NCBI GenBank assembly: GCA_934193545.1
Contig: CAKPVL010000034.1
Location: forward strand, 1-14,101
From: an uncultured Granulicatella sp.
GTDB lineage: Bacteria > Bacillota > Bacilli > Lactobacillales > Aerococcaceae
DNA: 14,101 nucleotides
Reading direction: 5' to 3'
Position 1 is the first letter of the stretch; every line of letters begins with the position of its first letter. The notes below the pieces were generated by a model that worked only from the letters and a program-made list of their open reading frames with translations, was not told the DNA's origin and did no database searches. Position numbers and translations under genes: made by a program. This document shows positions 1-7,347 of this stretch, piece after piece.

Positions 1-26
1 CTTTATTTACTTATCTTATTACACTC

Positions 27-1385
27 TTATTTATCAACCCTTGACATTAATACTACCGTCTCAACATGCGCAGTCATTGGGAACATATCCACGGGTTGCA
101 CGTATTGTGCCTCGTAGCCACGTTCCTTGAAGTGTACAAGGTCGCGCGCGAGTGTTGCTGGGTTACAGCTCACGTACACGATGCGCTCAGGACCTGTTGC
201 ACACGCAGCTTCGATAAACGCAAGGTCGAGCCCTTTACGCGGCGGATCCACGATAATGACATCCGGCTGGATGCCTTTTTCCTTCCAGCGTGGCATGATT
301 TTCTCAGCCGCACCCGTTTCAAAGTGCACATTCGTCACACCGTTTAGTTTCGCATTTTCCTTGGCCATCACAATCGCATCATCCACAATTTCCATGGCGT
401 AGACCTTCTTCGCATCGCGGGCAAAGGCCAAGCTCATCGTCCCGATTCCGCAATACGCATCCACGACCGTCTCTCCGCCTTTCAAGTCCGCAGCGTCAAT
501 CGCCTGTTGATAGAGCACTTCGGTTTGCACGGTGTTCACTTGGAAGAACGAGCGCGCACTAATCTTGAACGTGAATTCGAACAGCTTCTCTTCGTACACA
601 TCTTCCCCGAATAGCACCTTTGTCTCACGTCCCATGATGACGTTCGTTGGCTTTGGTTGGATGTTTTGCACGATAGACACCACTTCCGGATGCGCCACTG
701 TAATATCTCTTACAATCGCCTCGGCTTGTGGCAACCCCTTTGTTCTCGTCACGAAAATAATCATCACTTGCTTCGTACGGAGTCCTCGTCGCACGATAAT
801 ATGCTTCAAGTCGCCAGTATTGTTGGTCTCATCATACGCCACCACTGGATACTTTCTTAAAATATCACGCACCGCCACAATTAAGCGGTCGATTTCAGGG
901 TCTTGAATATGGAAGTCTTCAATTGGAATTAAGTCATGCGAGTTCTTCTTGAAGAAGCCTGTCGTCAACTGACCGTCTACCGTACGCACTGGAATTTGTG
1001 CCTTGTTTCTGTAGCCAAGCGCACTCTCCATTCCAAGCGTTGGACGAACTTCTAATTCGGGCATCTTCGCGATTTTCGTCATCACATTTTTCACTTGTTG
1101 CTGCTTGAAAGCCAGCTGGCTCTCGTAGGTCATATGTTGTAAGGGCATTGTCCCCACACGTGTTCCAAGGGCGTCTTTCACCTCCACGCGATTCGGGCTC
1201 ACTTCCAGCCACTCCTCCACACGCGAGTAGCCATAGCTTTTGCCAATCTTCATCGTCTTCACGCGAACGACTTCTCCTGGAATACTATTTTCGATAAATA
1301 GCGGGAATCCATCGACCTTCCCGACCCCAAGTCCTTCATGCGTTAAATCTTCAATCGTTACTGTATAAAATTCGTTTTTCTTCAT
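27..1385 (-). CDS. rlmD: 23S rRNA (uracil-5-)-methyltransferase, RlmD/RlmCD (RumA) family
   Basis: SAM-dependent enzyme that makes 5-methyluridine in 23S rRNA; in Gram-positives one enzyme of this family (RlmCD) can modify both U747 and U1939. The 452-residue protein has an N-terminal TRAM-like RNA-binding domain (about residues 1-60) and a C-terminal Rossmann methyltransferase domain with the SAM motif DAYCGIGTMS, the DPPRKG motif, the catalytic cysteine in YVSCNPATLARD and the general-base glutamate in HVETVVLM. The four-cysteine Fe-S cluster site of E. coli RumA is absent: the region after the TRAM domain reads GTRVGTMPLQHMTY with no cysteine, and the only three cysteines are in the catalytic domain. 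I chose the ATG at 1385, not the in-frame ATG at 1415, because GGAGG lies 7 nt before it and the 1415 ATG overlaps the -10 box. It is monocistronic. Its base composition is visibly more GC-rich than the operon next to it. Family assignment is firm; which uridine it modifies is inference. Confidence 0.95.
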   Translation of the reverse strand: MKKNEFYTVTIEDLTHEGLGVGKVDGFPLFIENSIPGEVVRVKTMKIGKSYGYSRVEEWLEVSPNRVEVKDALGTRVGTMPLQHMTYESQLAFKQQQVKNVMTKIAKMPELEVRPTLGMESALGYRNKAQIPVRTVDGQLTTGFFKKNSHDLIPIEDFHIQDPEIDRLIVAVRDILRKYPVVAYDETNNTGDLKHIIVRRGLRTKQVMIIFVTRTKGLPQAEAIVRDITVAHPEVVSIVQNIQPKPTNVIMGRETKVLFGEDVYEEKLFEFTFKISARSFFQVNTVQTEVLYQQAIDAADLKGGETVVDAYCGIGTMSLAFARDAKKVYAMEIVDDAIVMAKENAKLNGVTNVHFETGAAEKIMPRWKEKGIQPDVIIVDPPRKGLDLAFIEAACATGPERIVYVSCNPATLARDLVHFKERGYEAQYVQPVDMFPMTAHVETVVLMSRVDK

Positions 1386-1392
1386 TTCTGTT

Positions 1393-1398
1393 CCTCCA
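1393..1398 (-). promoter_or_regulatory. RBS deciding the rlmD start
   Basis: Reads TGGAGG on the minus strand, 7 nt before the ATG at 1385. No comparable site precedes the upstream in-frame ATG at 1415. Confidence 0.85.
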
Positions 1399-1413
1399 GA
1401 GTTTATCACATCC

Positions 1414-1442
1414 ATTATACCGTCTTTTAGTAGAAATAAAAA
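1414..1442 (-). promoter_or_regulatory. Predicted rlmD promoter
   Basis: A perfect TATAAT -10 lies at 1414-1419. The -35 at 17-bp spacing (1437-1442) is poor, reading TTTTTA, and falls inside the T-tract of the upstream operon's terminator. The predicted transcription start near 1407 gives a leader of about 20 nt before the ATG at 1385. Confidence 0.6.
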
Positions 1443-1469
1443 GGCTACTCCAACAAGTGTCAGAGTAGC
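1433..1469 (-). terminator. Intrinsic terminator of the PTS/transketolase operon
   Basis: On the minus strand, GCTACTC (with TGAC continuing the stem) pairs with GAGTAGC across 1444-1469, giving about 11 bp including two wobble pairs and a tiny loop. It is followed by CTTTTTATTT. On the plus strand there is no T-run, so it acts leftwards. It lies about 75 bp beyond the transketolase C-subunit stop codon. Confidence 0.85.
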
Positions 1470-1487
1470 TAAATGTAGCTGCTGTTA

Positions 1488-1527
1488 AAAATTATCATAT
1501 ATGGTAATTATCATATATGATAATTTT
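1488..1527. repeat. Two overlapping copies of a 20-bp palindrome
   Basis: Positions 1506-1525 are a perfect palindrome (AATTATCATATATGATAATT). Positions 1490-1509 repeat it with one changed base, offset by 16 bp, so a 14-nt direct repeat (AATTATCATATATG) occurs at 1490 and 1506. Together they also form a 15-bp inverted repeat (1488-1502 with 1513-1527, 10-nt centre). It sits between the last gene of the PTS operon and its terminator. It could be a protein-binding site, an RNA-stabilising 3' hairpin, or a remnant of an insertion. Function unknown. Confidence 0.8.
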
Positions 1528-1543
1528 GTACTCACAAGTCTAC

Positions 1544-2470
1544 TTATTTTTCAATAATGGAAAGAATTTTTTCTTTTATACTCTTCTCATCTATCCCATA
1601 CTGAGCGAGAAGATACGGTACTTTTCCTACTTGTCCAAATTTTTCGTGAACTCCAAGGCGATGAACATCTGTTGTATTATCCGTTGCAAATAACTCACAG
1701 AGTGCACTTCCAATCCCACCAATTTCATTATGGTTTTCAACTGTCAAAATTGGAGTTCCAGAGTATATCGTATTGATTTCGTCTGGAAGAGGTTTAATTC
1801 TAAACAAGTCAACTACCGCTACACTCACCCCAGTTGCTTCAAGTTCTCTAGCCACTCTTAAACATGGTGCAACCATAATCCCAGAAGCAAAAATAGTTAA
1901 ATCTCTTCCTGTCTTTAATTCAATGAATCCTTTTGAGAAATCTTCTCCGCCTTCATATACTACCTCAGGTGCTTTTCGAATTGTTCGAATATATTTAAGC
2001 CCTTCAATTTCCAACGTTTGCTTCAATACCGCTTCAAACTGTATATCATCAGAAGCCTCAAAAATTGTGATGTTAGGTATCAATCTCATTAAGCCAAGTT
2101 CCTCAAATGGCATATGTGTCCCACCATTCATCTCAGCAGTAACTCCAGCATCTGAGCCTATAATTGTTGCACTTAATTGAGAATATCCTAAGGAAAGAAA
2201 TACCTGATCAAATACTCTTCGCGTCGCAAATGGTCCGAAGGTATGTAAATATGGCTTAAAGCCAAGAATGGATAATCCTGCCGCAACTCCTATCATTTCG
2301 GCTTCCATAATACCAACATTTATATATCTTTTTCCAAAGACCTCTCCTAATTTATTGGTCGACATTGAACTCGATAAATCTGCCTCTAACGCGACTAATT
2401 CCGGGTATTCACTATTCGCTTCTAATAAGAAATCTCGATAGACTAATCTTAACTCTTTAGCTTCTCTCAT
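1544..2470 (-). CDS. Transketolase, C-terminal subunit
   Basis: Second half of a split transketolase (the COG3958-type family), 308 residues. It supplies the pyrimidine-binding domain for thiamine diphosphate and the C-terminal domain. The thiamine-activating glutamate is E56 in VGIMEAEMIGVAAGLS, equivalent to the conserved glutamate of full-length transketolases. The central region (GSDAGVTAEMNGGTHMPFEELG) fits the pyrimidine-domain family. With the N-terminal subunit it would move two-carbon ketol units between pentose, tetrose and hexose phosphates in the cytoplasm. The ATG at 2470 overlaps the end of the N-subunit gene by 14 bp and has GGAGG 8-9 nt upstream, inside that gene, which suggests coupled translation. 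It is the last gene of the operon. A 1-deoxyxylulose-5-phosphate synthase-like activity is less likely, because the partner has transketolase rather than DXS features. Confidence 0.92.
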   Translation of the reverse strand: MREAKELRLVYRDFLLEANSEYPELVALEADLSSSMSTNKLGEVFGKRYINVGIMEAEMIGVAAGLSILGFKPYLHTFGPFATRRVFDQVFLSLGYSQLSATIIGSDAGVTAEMNGGTHMPFEELGLMRLIPNITIFEASDDIQFEAVLKQTLEIEGLKYIRTIRKAPEVVYEGGEDFSKGFIELKTGRDLTIFASGIMVAPCLRVARELEATGVSVAVVDLFRIKPLPDEINTIYSGTPILTVENHNEIGGIGSALCELFATDNTTDVHRLGVHEKFGQVGKVPYLLAQYGIDEKSIKEKILSIIEK

Positions 2471-3326
2471 TATGAATACCCTCCAATTCTTCCTTAAGTT
2501 GTTTCACTGCATTTTCAAGAATGTCCCGTTGCTCTGAAGTTGGCCTTATGTGATGATTCGACTCAAATTCCTCTATCTCAGGTACTCCTTGTCCTTTTAC
2601 AGTGTCTAACACTATACATTTAGGTGCTGTTGATGTTGATTGTTGCATTTGAAGAATTCCATCGTAAATACTCTGGATATCTCTACCATCAACTCGTATT
2701 GCTTCAAAACCGAACGCTTTGAATTTCTCAACAAAATCAAAAGTTTGACAGATTTCACAAGTTCGTCCATCTAATTGTTTCTTATTATCATCTACAAAAA
2801 CAATAAGATTATCTAGTTGTTGATGCGCAGCAAATTGGATAGCTTCCCAACACTGTCCTTCATTTAACTCCCCATCTCCTACAATTGTGTACGTATAATT
2901 TGAGAGATTCTTTACTTTTTGTCCATATGCTATCCCTGTTGCAACACTAATTCCTTGTCCTAATGAACCTGTTGTCATATCCACACCGGGAGTTAAATTT
3001 CTATCTGGATGAGATGGAAGATGTGTTCCATTTGTATTCAGTGAAAACAGAAATTCTTTATCAAAAAAACCTTTTAGATATAATGTGCTATATAACGCGG
3101 GGCCAGCATGTCCTTTTGAGAGCACGAAATAATCTCGATCCGTCTCTTTAAACTTATCTGGTGTCATCGGCATAATTTCGCCATATAATACGGCTAAAGC
3201 CTCTACTACTGAGAGGCTTCCACCATAATGTCCAAATCCTAAATGATTTAAACACTCTAATGTATTTAATCTGATTTTTTTTGCGAATCGGTTAAGTTCA
3301 TGAAGTTTGCTTTCTTCCAACGTCAT
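2457..3326 (-). CDS. Transketolase, N-terminal (TPP-binding) subunit
   Basis: First half of a split transketolase (COG3959-type), 289 residues. It has the TPP/Mg2+ motif VGDGELNEGQCWEA (GDG at 150-152) followed about 30 residues later by the metal-ligand asparagine in DDNKKQLDG (N181). The active-site histidines expected of transketolases are visible in GFGHYGG (H33), SKGHAGPALYS (H73) and THLPSHPDR, and the GSLGQGIS motif is near residue 120. The start at 3326 has AAGGAGGG 6 nt upstream, buried in the last codons of the EIIC gene, whose stop is only 2 bp away, so the operon is very compact. Placement directly after a PTS EIIC implies that the imported sugar phosphate, or a product of it, is a transketolase substrate. 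That link is inference from context. Confidence 0.93.
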   Translation of the reverse strand: MTLEESKLHELNRFAKKIRLNTLECLNHLGFGHYGGSLSVVEALAVLYGEIMPMTPDKFKETDRDYFVLSKGHAGPALYSTLYLKGFFDKEFLFSLNTNGTHLPSHPDRNLTPGVDMTTGSLGQGISVATGIAYGQKVKNLSNYTYTIVGDGELNEGQCWEAIQFAAHQQLDNLIVFVDDNKKQLDGRTCEICQTFDFVEKFKAFGFEAIRVDGRDIQSIYDGILQMQQSTSTAPKCIVLDTVKGQGVPEIEEFESNHHIRPTSEQRDILENAVKQLKEELEGIHNERS

Positions 3327-3328
3327 GA

Positions 3329-4672
3329 TTAACCCTCCTTAGTTTCTGTTTTCTTAACAAATGAGAAGACAACAATCCCTGCTAAAATGGCTAGAAGTCC
3401 AATGATAATTCCTGTTTGAGAACCGAATTTATTAAGCATTCCTAGAATAATCCCTGACAAACCAAAGTCAGCATCTGAGAATGTTGATCCTTCAAATCCA
3501 AGACCTCCTAATACAGGCATTAAGAATACTGGTAAGAAACTAATAAGCACACCTTGGCAGAAGGCTCCAATTGTAGCTCCACGTACACCACCTGATGCAT
3601 TACCAATAACACCTGCAGTTGCTCCACAGAAGAAATGAGGAACAACACCCGGAAGAATTACTACTGATCCAGTAAAAATCATAATGACCATACTTACTAA
3701 ACCGCCAACGAAACTTGAAATAAAGCCGATTAGAACAGCATTTGGTGCATATGGATATACAATTGGACAATCCAAAGCTGGTTTTGAATTAGGAACAAGA
3801 CGTTCAGAAATTCCTTTGAATGCTGGTACAATTTCACCTAAGATGAGACGAACCCCAGCTAAGATTACGAATACCCCTGCAGCAAATTGACCGGCTAATT
3901 GTAATGCATAAACAAGACTACTTGTTCCGCTACTTAATTCAGTTTCAATATAAGTTGATCCTGCAAAAAGCGCTACAATTACATAAATAATAGTCATCGA
4001 GATTGTAATACTTACAGTACTGTCACGTAAAAATGCAAGACTCTTAGGGAAATGAATATCTTCTGTTGATTTTGAACGATCTCCTACTAATCCTCCTACA
4101 AAACCACTTAACCAGTATCCTAGCGCGCTAAAGTGTCCTAATGCTACCTTATCATTTCCAGTCAATAGAACCATATATTTTTGGACAAATGCTGGCGAAA
4201 TACTCATGATAAGCCCTAAAGCAAGTCCGCCAAGTAAAATTAAAGGAACATTTGTAAATCCAGCCACAGTTAAAATAACTGCAATCATACATGCCATATA
4301 TAATGTATGATGTCCTGTTAAGAAAATGTATTTAAATTTTGTAAAACGTGCGATTAGAATATTGAAAATCATTCCTGCAAACATAATCATAGCAGTTGAC
4401 GAACCATACTGAGTTAAAGCAACCGCTACAATTGCTTCATTATTAGGAACTACACCCGAAAGATTAAACGCTTGTTCGAACATTTTTCCAAAAGGATTTA
4501 AAGAGTCAAGGATAATTCCAGCCCCGCCAGAAACAACCAAGAACCCTACAAATGTTTTAATACCACCCTTCATAATATCCGGTAATGTTTTCTTTTGTAA
4601 AACTAACCCGATAATGGCAATTAAGGCTACTAAAATTGCTGGAGTACTAACAATATCTAAAATAAATTTCAT
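3329..4672 (-). CDS. PTS EIIC, ascorbate (UlaA/SgaT) family
   Basis: Integral membrane sugar-transport component of a phosphotransferase system, 447 residues, strongly hydrophobic throughout with roughly ten to eleven membrane segments. Family features include LTQYGSSTAMIMFAG (near 86-100), LTGHHTLYMACM (HH at 121-122) and the glycine-rich VVPHFFCGATAGVIGNASGG stretch. The family's known member moves L-ascorbate and phosphorylates it with EIIB. The related family is often paired with transketolase halves rather than with ascorbate enzymes, so I leave the substrate open and give no ula symbol. Its ATG has AGGAGGAGAG just upstream. It follows the EIIB gene by 12 bp and precedes the transketolase N subunit by 2 bp. 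Family call is firm; substrate is uncertain. Confidence 0.92.
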   Translation of the reverse strand: MKFILDIVSTPAILVALIAIIGLVLQKKTLPDIMKGGIKTFVGFLVVSGGAGIILDSLNPFGKMFEQAFNLSGVVPNNEAIVAVALTQYGSSTAMIMFAGMIFNILIARFTKFKYIFLTGHHTLYMACMIAVILTVAGFTNVPLILLGGLALGLIMSISPAFVQKYMVLLTGNDKVALGHFSALGYWLSGFVGGLVGDRSKSTEDIHFPKSLAFLRDSTVSITISMTIIYVIVALFAGSTYIETELSSGTSSLVYALQLAGQFAAGVFVILAGVRLILGEIVPAFKGISERLVPNSKPALDCPIVYPYAPNAVLIGFISSFVGGLVSMVIMIFTGSVVILPGVVPHFFCGATAGVIGNASGGVRGATIGAFCQGVLISFLPVFLMPVLGGLGFEGSTFSDADFGLSGIILGMLNKFGSQTGIIIGLLAILAGIVVFSFVKKTETKEG

Positions 4673-4684
4673 TTTTCTCTCCTC

Positions 4685-4969
4685 CTAGATAAGATTTTTT
4701 TCTTCGCAAATTGCAGTAATTAACGTTCTTAGCTCATCCATATCAATAATGCTATTTAAGATTCGTACATCTCCTAAATGTCCTGCTGAATCTTCAAGAT
4801 CTCGTCCAACTATCCAAATATCTGCTTCGCTTGGATTTGCACCCCCTAAATCATAGTGTTCTACTTCTACCTCAGTTACTCCTAAATCTTTTAGGATGGA
4901 TTCAATATTCATTTGAACCATGAAACTTGAACCTAAACCTGATCCACAAGCTGTTCCAATTCTTAACAT
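4685..4969 (-). CDS. PTS EIIB, ascorbate/galactitol type (UlaB/SgaB-like)
   Basis: Small cytoplasmic phosphocarrier of 94 residues. The phosphorylated cysteine is C8 in RIGTACGSGLGSSFMV, the P-loop-like site of the lactose/ascorbate EIIB superfamily. It takes phosphate from an EIIA histidine and gives it to the sugar during transport through EIIC. Length matches free-standing SgaB proteins. The ATG at 4969 has AGGAGG 8-9 nt upstream, and the stop of the regulator gene is only 3 bp away, so they are co-transcribed. No separate EIIA gene exists in the operon; the EIIA domain at the C-terminus of the regulator is the obvious donor. Confidence 0.93.
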   Translation of the reverse strand: MLRIGTACGSGLGSSFMVQMNIESILKDLGVTEVEVEHYDLGGANPSEADIWIVGRDLEDSAGHLGDVRILNSIIDMDELRTLITAICEEKNLI

Positions 4970-4972
4970 AAT

Positions 4973-7006
4973 TTATACCTCCTGTTTAATAATATTTTTG
5001 ATTTCATCATATTTTTTCGAAGATAATAAAGCTTGAACACTATCATTATCTCTTAAAATGGTTGTCAAATGCGCTAGGGCTTTTAAATGTGTCTCATTAT
5101 CAACTGCAGCAATACAAATAAGCAGTCTGATTTCCTGATTAGAATCATTTAGTAAATACGTTGGATTCTCAAGAACAAGCATAGACATACCTACTTCATT
5201 GACCCCATCTTCTGGACGTGCATGTGGAATGGCAATACCTTTTCCTAAATTAATAAACGGACCAAATTCTTCGACCTTTGCAATCATTGCTTCTGGATAA
5301 TTTAAAGTGATTTTATTGGCTTTTAATAACGGAGAGGCAGCTAACCGTATTGCATCTTTCCAATCCAATTTTTCTGCACTATATTGATAATTCTCTTTCG
5401 TAATTAAATCTTCTAACAATGGTAAATTCTCCTTTCTACTTATCTTTTGTTTTATATATTTTTGTAAAGCAAAACTTAGTCCCAATTCATTGGTCACCAT
5501 CGCATACTTTCCTACAATTGCTAGTAATTCCTCAACTGCTGTATCTTTCAAACTTAGGTCTGGAAAATCCTTCTTTACTAGATTTACTAGATGAATATTT
5601 TGCTCTTCTGAAGAAATTACCGATACTAAGTAATTTGGCTTTGTTATATTTAATTTCACTGTAGAAAAAATCATATCAAATTCTTTCGTAGCACTATCAT
5701 CTAAATCTTCAATTTTAATGTTTCTGACAAACTCAATTTGAGGGAATAAAAAGGATAAATTTTCTTTAATAATTAAAGAAGAACTTACACCGTTTGGACA
5801 AATAATCACCGCTTTGTATTTCAAATCTTTATTATTTTGTTCCGCTTTTAAATACCCTCCAAAATGAGCCACAAAGTAAGCGGTCTCACTTTCTGGTATC
5901 ATTCTTCCAACAACTTCTTCCAGCGGTGTTAAGGAACTTTTAACCAATTCAAATAAATCCGGATAATTTTCTTTTATGGTTTGCGTATAATCATTTGTAC
6001 TAGGAATCCCAAATTTCAATCGATAATACGCTGGAATTAGATGTTTCTTTAAATTTTTCTTTAGAGCTGCTTTCTCACTAAACTGAAGAAGCGATACTTC
6101 TTCCATTTTATGGATGATTTTTTCTGTTAGTTCGTTAAAATATTCAAAATTTGAATCAACTTCGCCCTCAAAACAGCTGGAAAGTAAAATTGACAAATAC
6201 TGCCGATCTGTTTTAGTAAATTTAGTCTCGACTAAACCTAAATTATCAATTGTTTCTAGTAAAATTTTAGACAATACTTCAATAGCTGGAGAGACTATTG
6301 TTTGAGAAAATTCAACATGATTCACATTTCTTTGATATCTACAAAGCACAAAAACAATATCATAGATACATTCTTTTAATTGATCTTCGATAGGAGTTAA
6401 TTGAAGATGGTTGTAGTAATCTTTTACAATCTGCTCAATAATTACATATCTAATATTGTGATTCCAACTTGATAACACATAATCTAGCCCCCAAAGACCA
6501 ATAGGTGAATTTAAGAGTTCCCCGACCATCTTAAAAGCAAGTTGGTGTTTTTTCCATTCGTCTCCAATTAAGGTATAGCCTTTTGAACGAGTATACCCTA
6601 ATTCTAAATCATTTTTTGTCAATAATTTTCTTAACCATTGAATATCAGATAAGGTTGTATTTTTACTTACCTTTAAGAAGTCTTGATAATGACTGTTGGA
6701 AATATATTCCATCCGACAAAAAGTATACAAATAAATCAATGCTAGTCTTGTTGTTTTTGGTAAAACTAATTCTTTAGATTGAATCACATCCGTCAGTTGC
6801 TGATGCTGTTCATTATCCTCAAGAAAGTACTTTCCTTTTGCACATTTTAGACTTATATTCTTTTTTTCCAAATATGAAACCAAATAATCGAGAGCCTCTT
6901 TTACCTCTTTAATCGAGAGACCAACTTTTACTGAAAGTTCATACAATGATAATTCTTGATAGTCCTTCAATGTCATTAATATTATAAGTGCTTTTAAATC
7001 AATCAT
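4973..7006 (-). CDS. PRD-containing transcriptional regulator with fused EIIB-like and EIIA domains (BglG/MtlR type)
   Basis: Operon regulator of 677 residues that is also the likely EIIA of the PTS. Domains in order: N-terminal winged helix-turn-helix (about 1-60), a second HTH/Mga-like segment (about 85-160), PRD1 (about 185-290, with H230 in RNVNHVEF), PRD2 (about 310-390, with H381 in VAHFGGYL), an EIIB(Gat)-like domain with C403 in ICPNGVSSSL, and a C-terminal fructose/mannitol-type EIIA (about 530-677) with active-site H595 in IAIPHARPEDGV. Proteins of this design are DNA-binding activators or antiterminators whose activity is set by phosphorylation of the PRDs by PTS proteins. UlaC-type EIIAs belong to the same EIIA family, which fits the UlaA/UlaB-like partners downstream. 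The ATG at 7006 has AAAGGAG upstream. It is first gene of the operon. Activation of its own operon is inference. Confidence 0.93.
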   Translation of the reverse strand: MIDLKALIILMTLKDYQELSLYELSVKVGLSIKEVKEALDYLVSYLEKKNISLKCAKGKYFLEDNEQHQQLTDVIQSKELVLPKTTRLALIYLYTFCRMEYISNSHYQDFLKVSKNTTLSDIQWLRKLLTKNDLELGYTRSKGYTLIGDEWKKHQLAFKMVGELLNSPIGLWGLDYVLSSWNHNIRYVIIEQIVKDYYNHLQLTPIEDQLKECIYDIVFVLCRYQRNVNHVEFSQTIVSPAIEVLSKILLETIDNLGLVETKFTKTDRQYLSILLSSCFEGEVDSNFEYFNELTEKIIHKMEEVSLLQFSEKAALKKNLKKHLIPAYYRLKFGIPSTNDYTQTIKENYPDLFELVKSSLTPLEEVVGRMIPESETAYFVAHFGGYLKAEQNNKDLKYKAVIICPNGVSSSLIIKENLSFLFPQIEFVRNIKIEDLDDSATKEFDMIFSTVKLNITKPNYLVSVISSEEQNIHLVNLVKKDFPDLSLKDTAVEELLAIVGKYAMVTNELGLSFALQKYIKQKISRKENLPLLEDLITKENYQYSAEKLDWKDAIRLAASPLLKANKITLNYPEAMIAKVEEFGPFINLGKGIAIPHARPEDGVNEVGMSMLVLENPTYLLNDSNQEIRLLICIAAVDNETHLKALAHLTTILRDNDSVQALLSSKKYDEIKNIIKQEV

Positions 7007-7025
7007 TATGTCTCCTTTCTAAAAC

Positions 7026-7054
7026 CATTATAAAATAGAAAAAAATAGAAATGA
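7026..7054 (-). promoter_or_regulatory. Candidate proximal promoter of the PTS operon
   Basis: TATAAT at 7026-7031 with TTCATT (weak -35) at 17-bp spacing, 7049-7054. It would start transcription near the Shine-Dalgarno site, giving a very short leader; a weak -35 suits an activator-dependent promoter. Confidence 0.4.
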
Positions 7055-7059
7055 ACATC

Positions 7060-7071
7060 GTTTGGGCCCAA
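7060..7071. promoter_or_regulatory. 12-bp perfect palindrome upstream of the PTS operon
   Basis: TTTGGGCCCAAA, just upstream of the proximal -35. An extra GCCCAA lies about 25 bp further upstream on the minus strand, able to pair with it in RNA made from the distal promoter. It is a possible operator or leader hairpin; unproven. Confidence 0.35.
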
Positions 7072-7155
7072 ATTCTCCACTTAAAACTACTGCTACAATT
7101 GGGCTGTTTATTTAATCATACTATCCATACATGTAAACTTTTGGAAAATTAGACA

Positions 7156-7184
7156 ATTATATTCAGAAATTTTCTACAACACAA
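7156..7184 (-). promoter_or_regulatory. Candidate distal promoter of the PTS operon
   Basis: TATAAT at 7156-7161 with TTGTGT at exactly 17 bp (7179-7184), immediately after the terminator of the preceding ABC transporter unit. It would give a leader of about 145 nt that contains the 12-bp palindrome. Along with the terminator and repeat fragment, this accounts for most of the 340-bp gap 7007-7347; I see no gene there. Confidence 0.45.
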
Positions 7185-7219
7185 AAAACTTCACCTATCA
7201 GTTGTGCTGATAGATGAAG
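7183..7219 (-). terminator. Intrinsic terminator of the ABC transporter unit
   Basis: On the minus strand CTTCATCTATCAG pairs with CTGATAGGTGAAG (13 bp, one G-U) around a 5-nt loop, 7189-7219, followed by TTTTTT (7183-7188). The one imperfect pair is a wobble only in minus-strand RNA, which supports leftward action. Confidence 0.88.
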
Positions 7220-7251
7220 CCTATATTTTTAGTTTAATTTCAAAAATTCGA

Positions 7252-7307
7252 ACCGGTGCCCCGTTTTAGCTTTTATAAAAGAATCCGTAAGGATTCGAAG
7301 TAATCCT
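7252..7307 (+). repeat. Partial copy (one end) of the 189-bp inverted-repeat element, copy 1
   Basis: Reads ACCGGTGCCCCG, then TTTTATAAAAGAATCC, then GGATTCGAAGTAATC. This closely matches the end of copy 3 near 13610-13665 (reverse complement) and shares the terminal GTAATC with copy 2. It ends 40 bp from the ABC permease stop. The other half of the element is not recognisable, though the terminator hairpin at 7189-7219 sits at almost the same distance from this end (about 103 bp) as the central hairpins of copies 2 and 3 (about 107 bp). Confidence 0.75.
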
Positions 7308-7347
7308 CTGCCTTTAATATTTTTCACGCTTTATTTTTATTTTTGCA

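Noticed and set aside
1386..1415. Upstream in-frame ATG for rlmD adding 10 residues
   Set aside because: It overlaps the -10 box and lacks an RBS, whereas the ATG at 1385 has GGAGG 7 nt upstream and gives the family's usual N-terminus.
7051..7071. Catabolite-responsive element before the PTS operon
   Set aside because: The TGAACATCG stretch does not fit the cre spacing on either strand.
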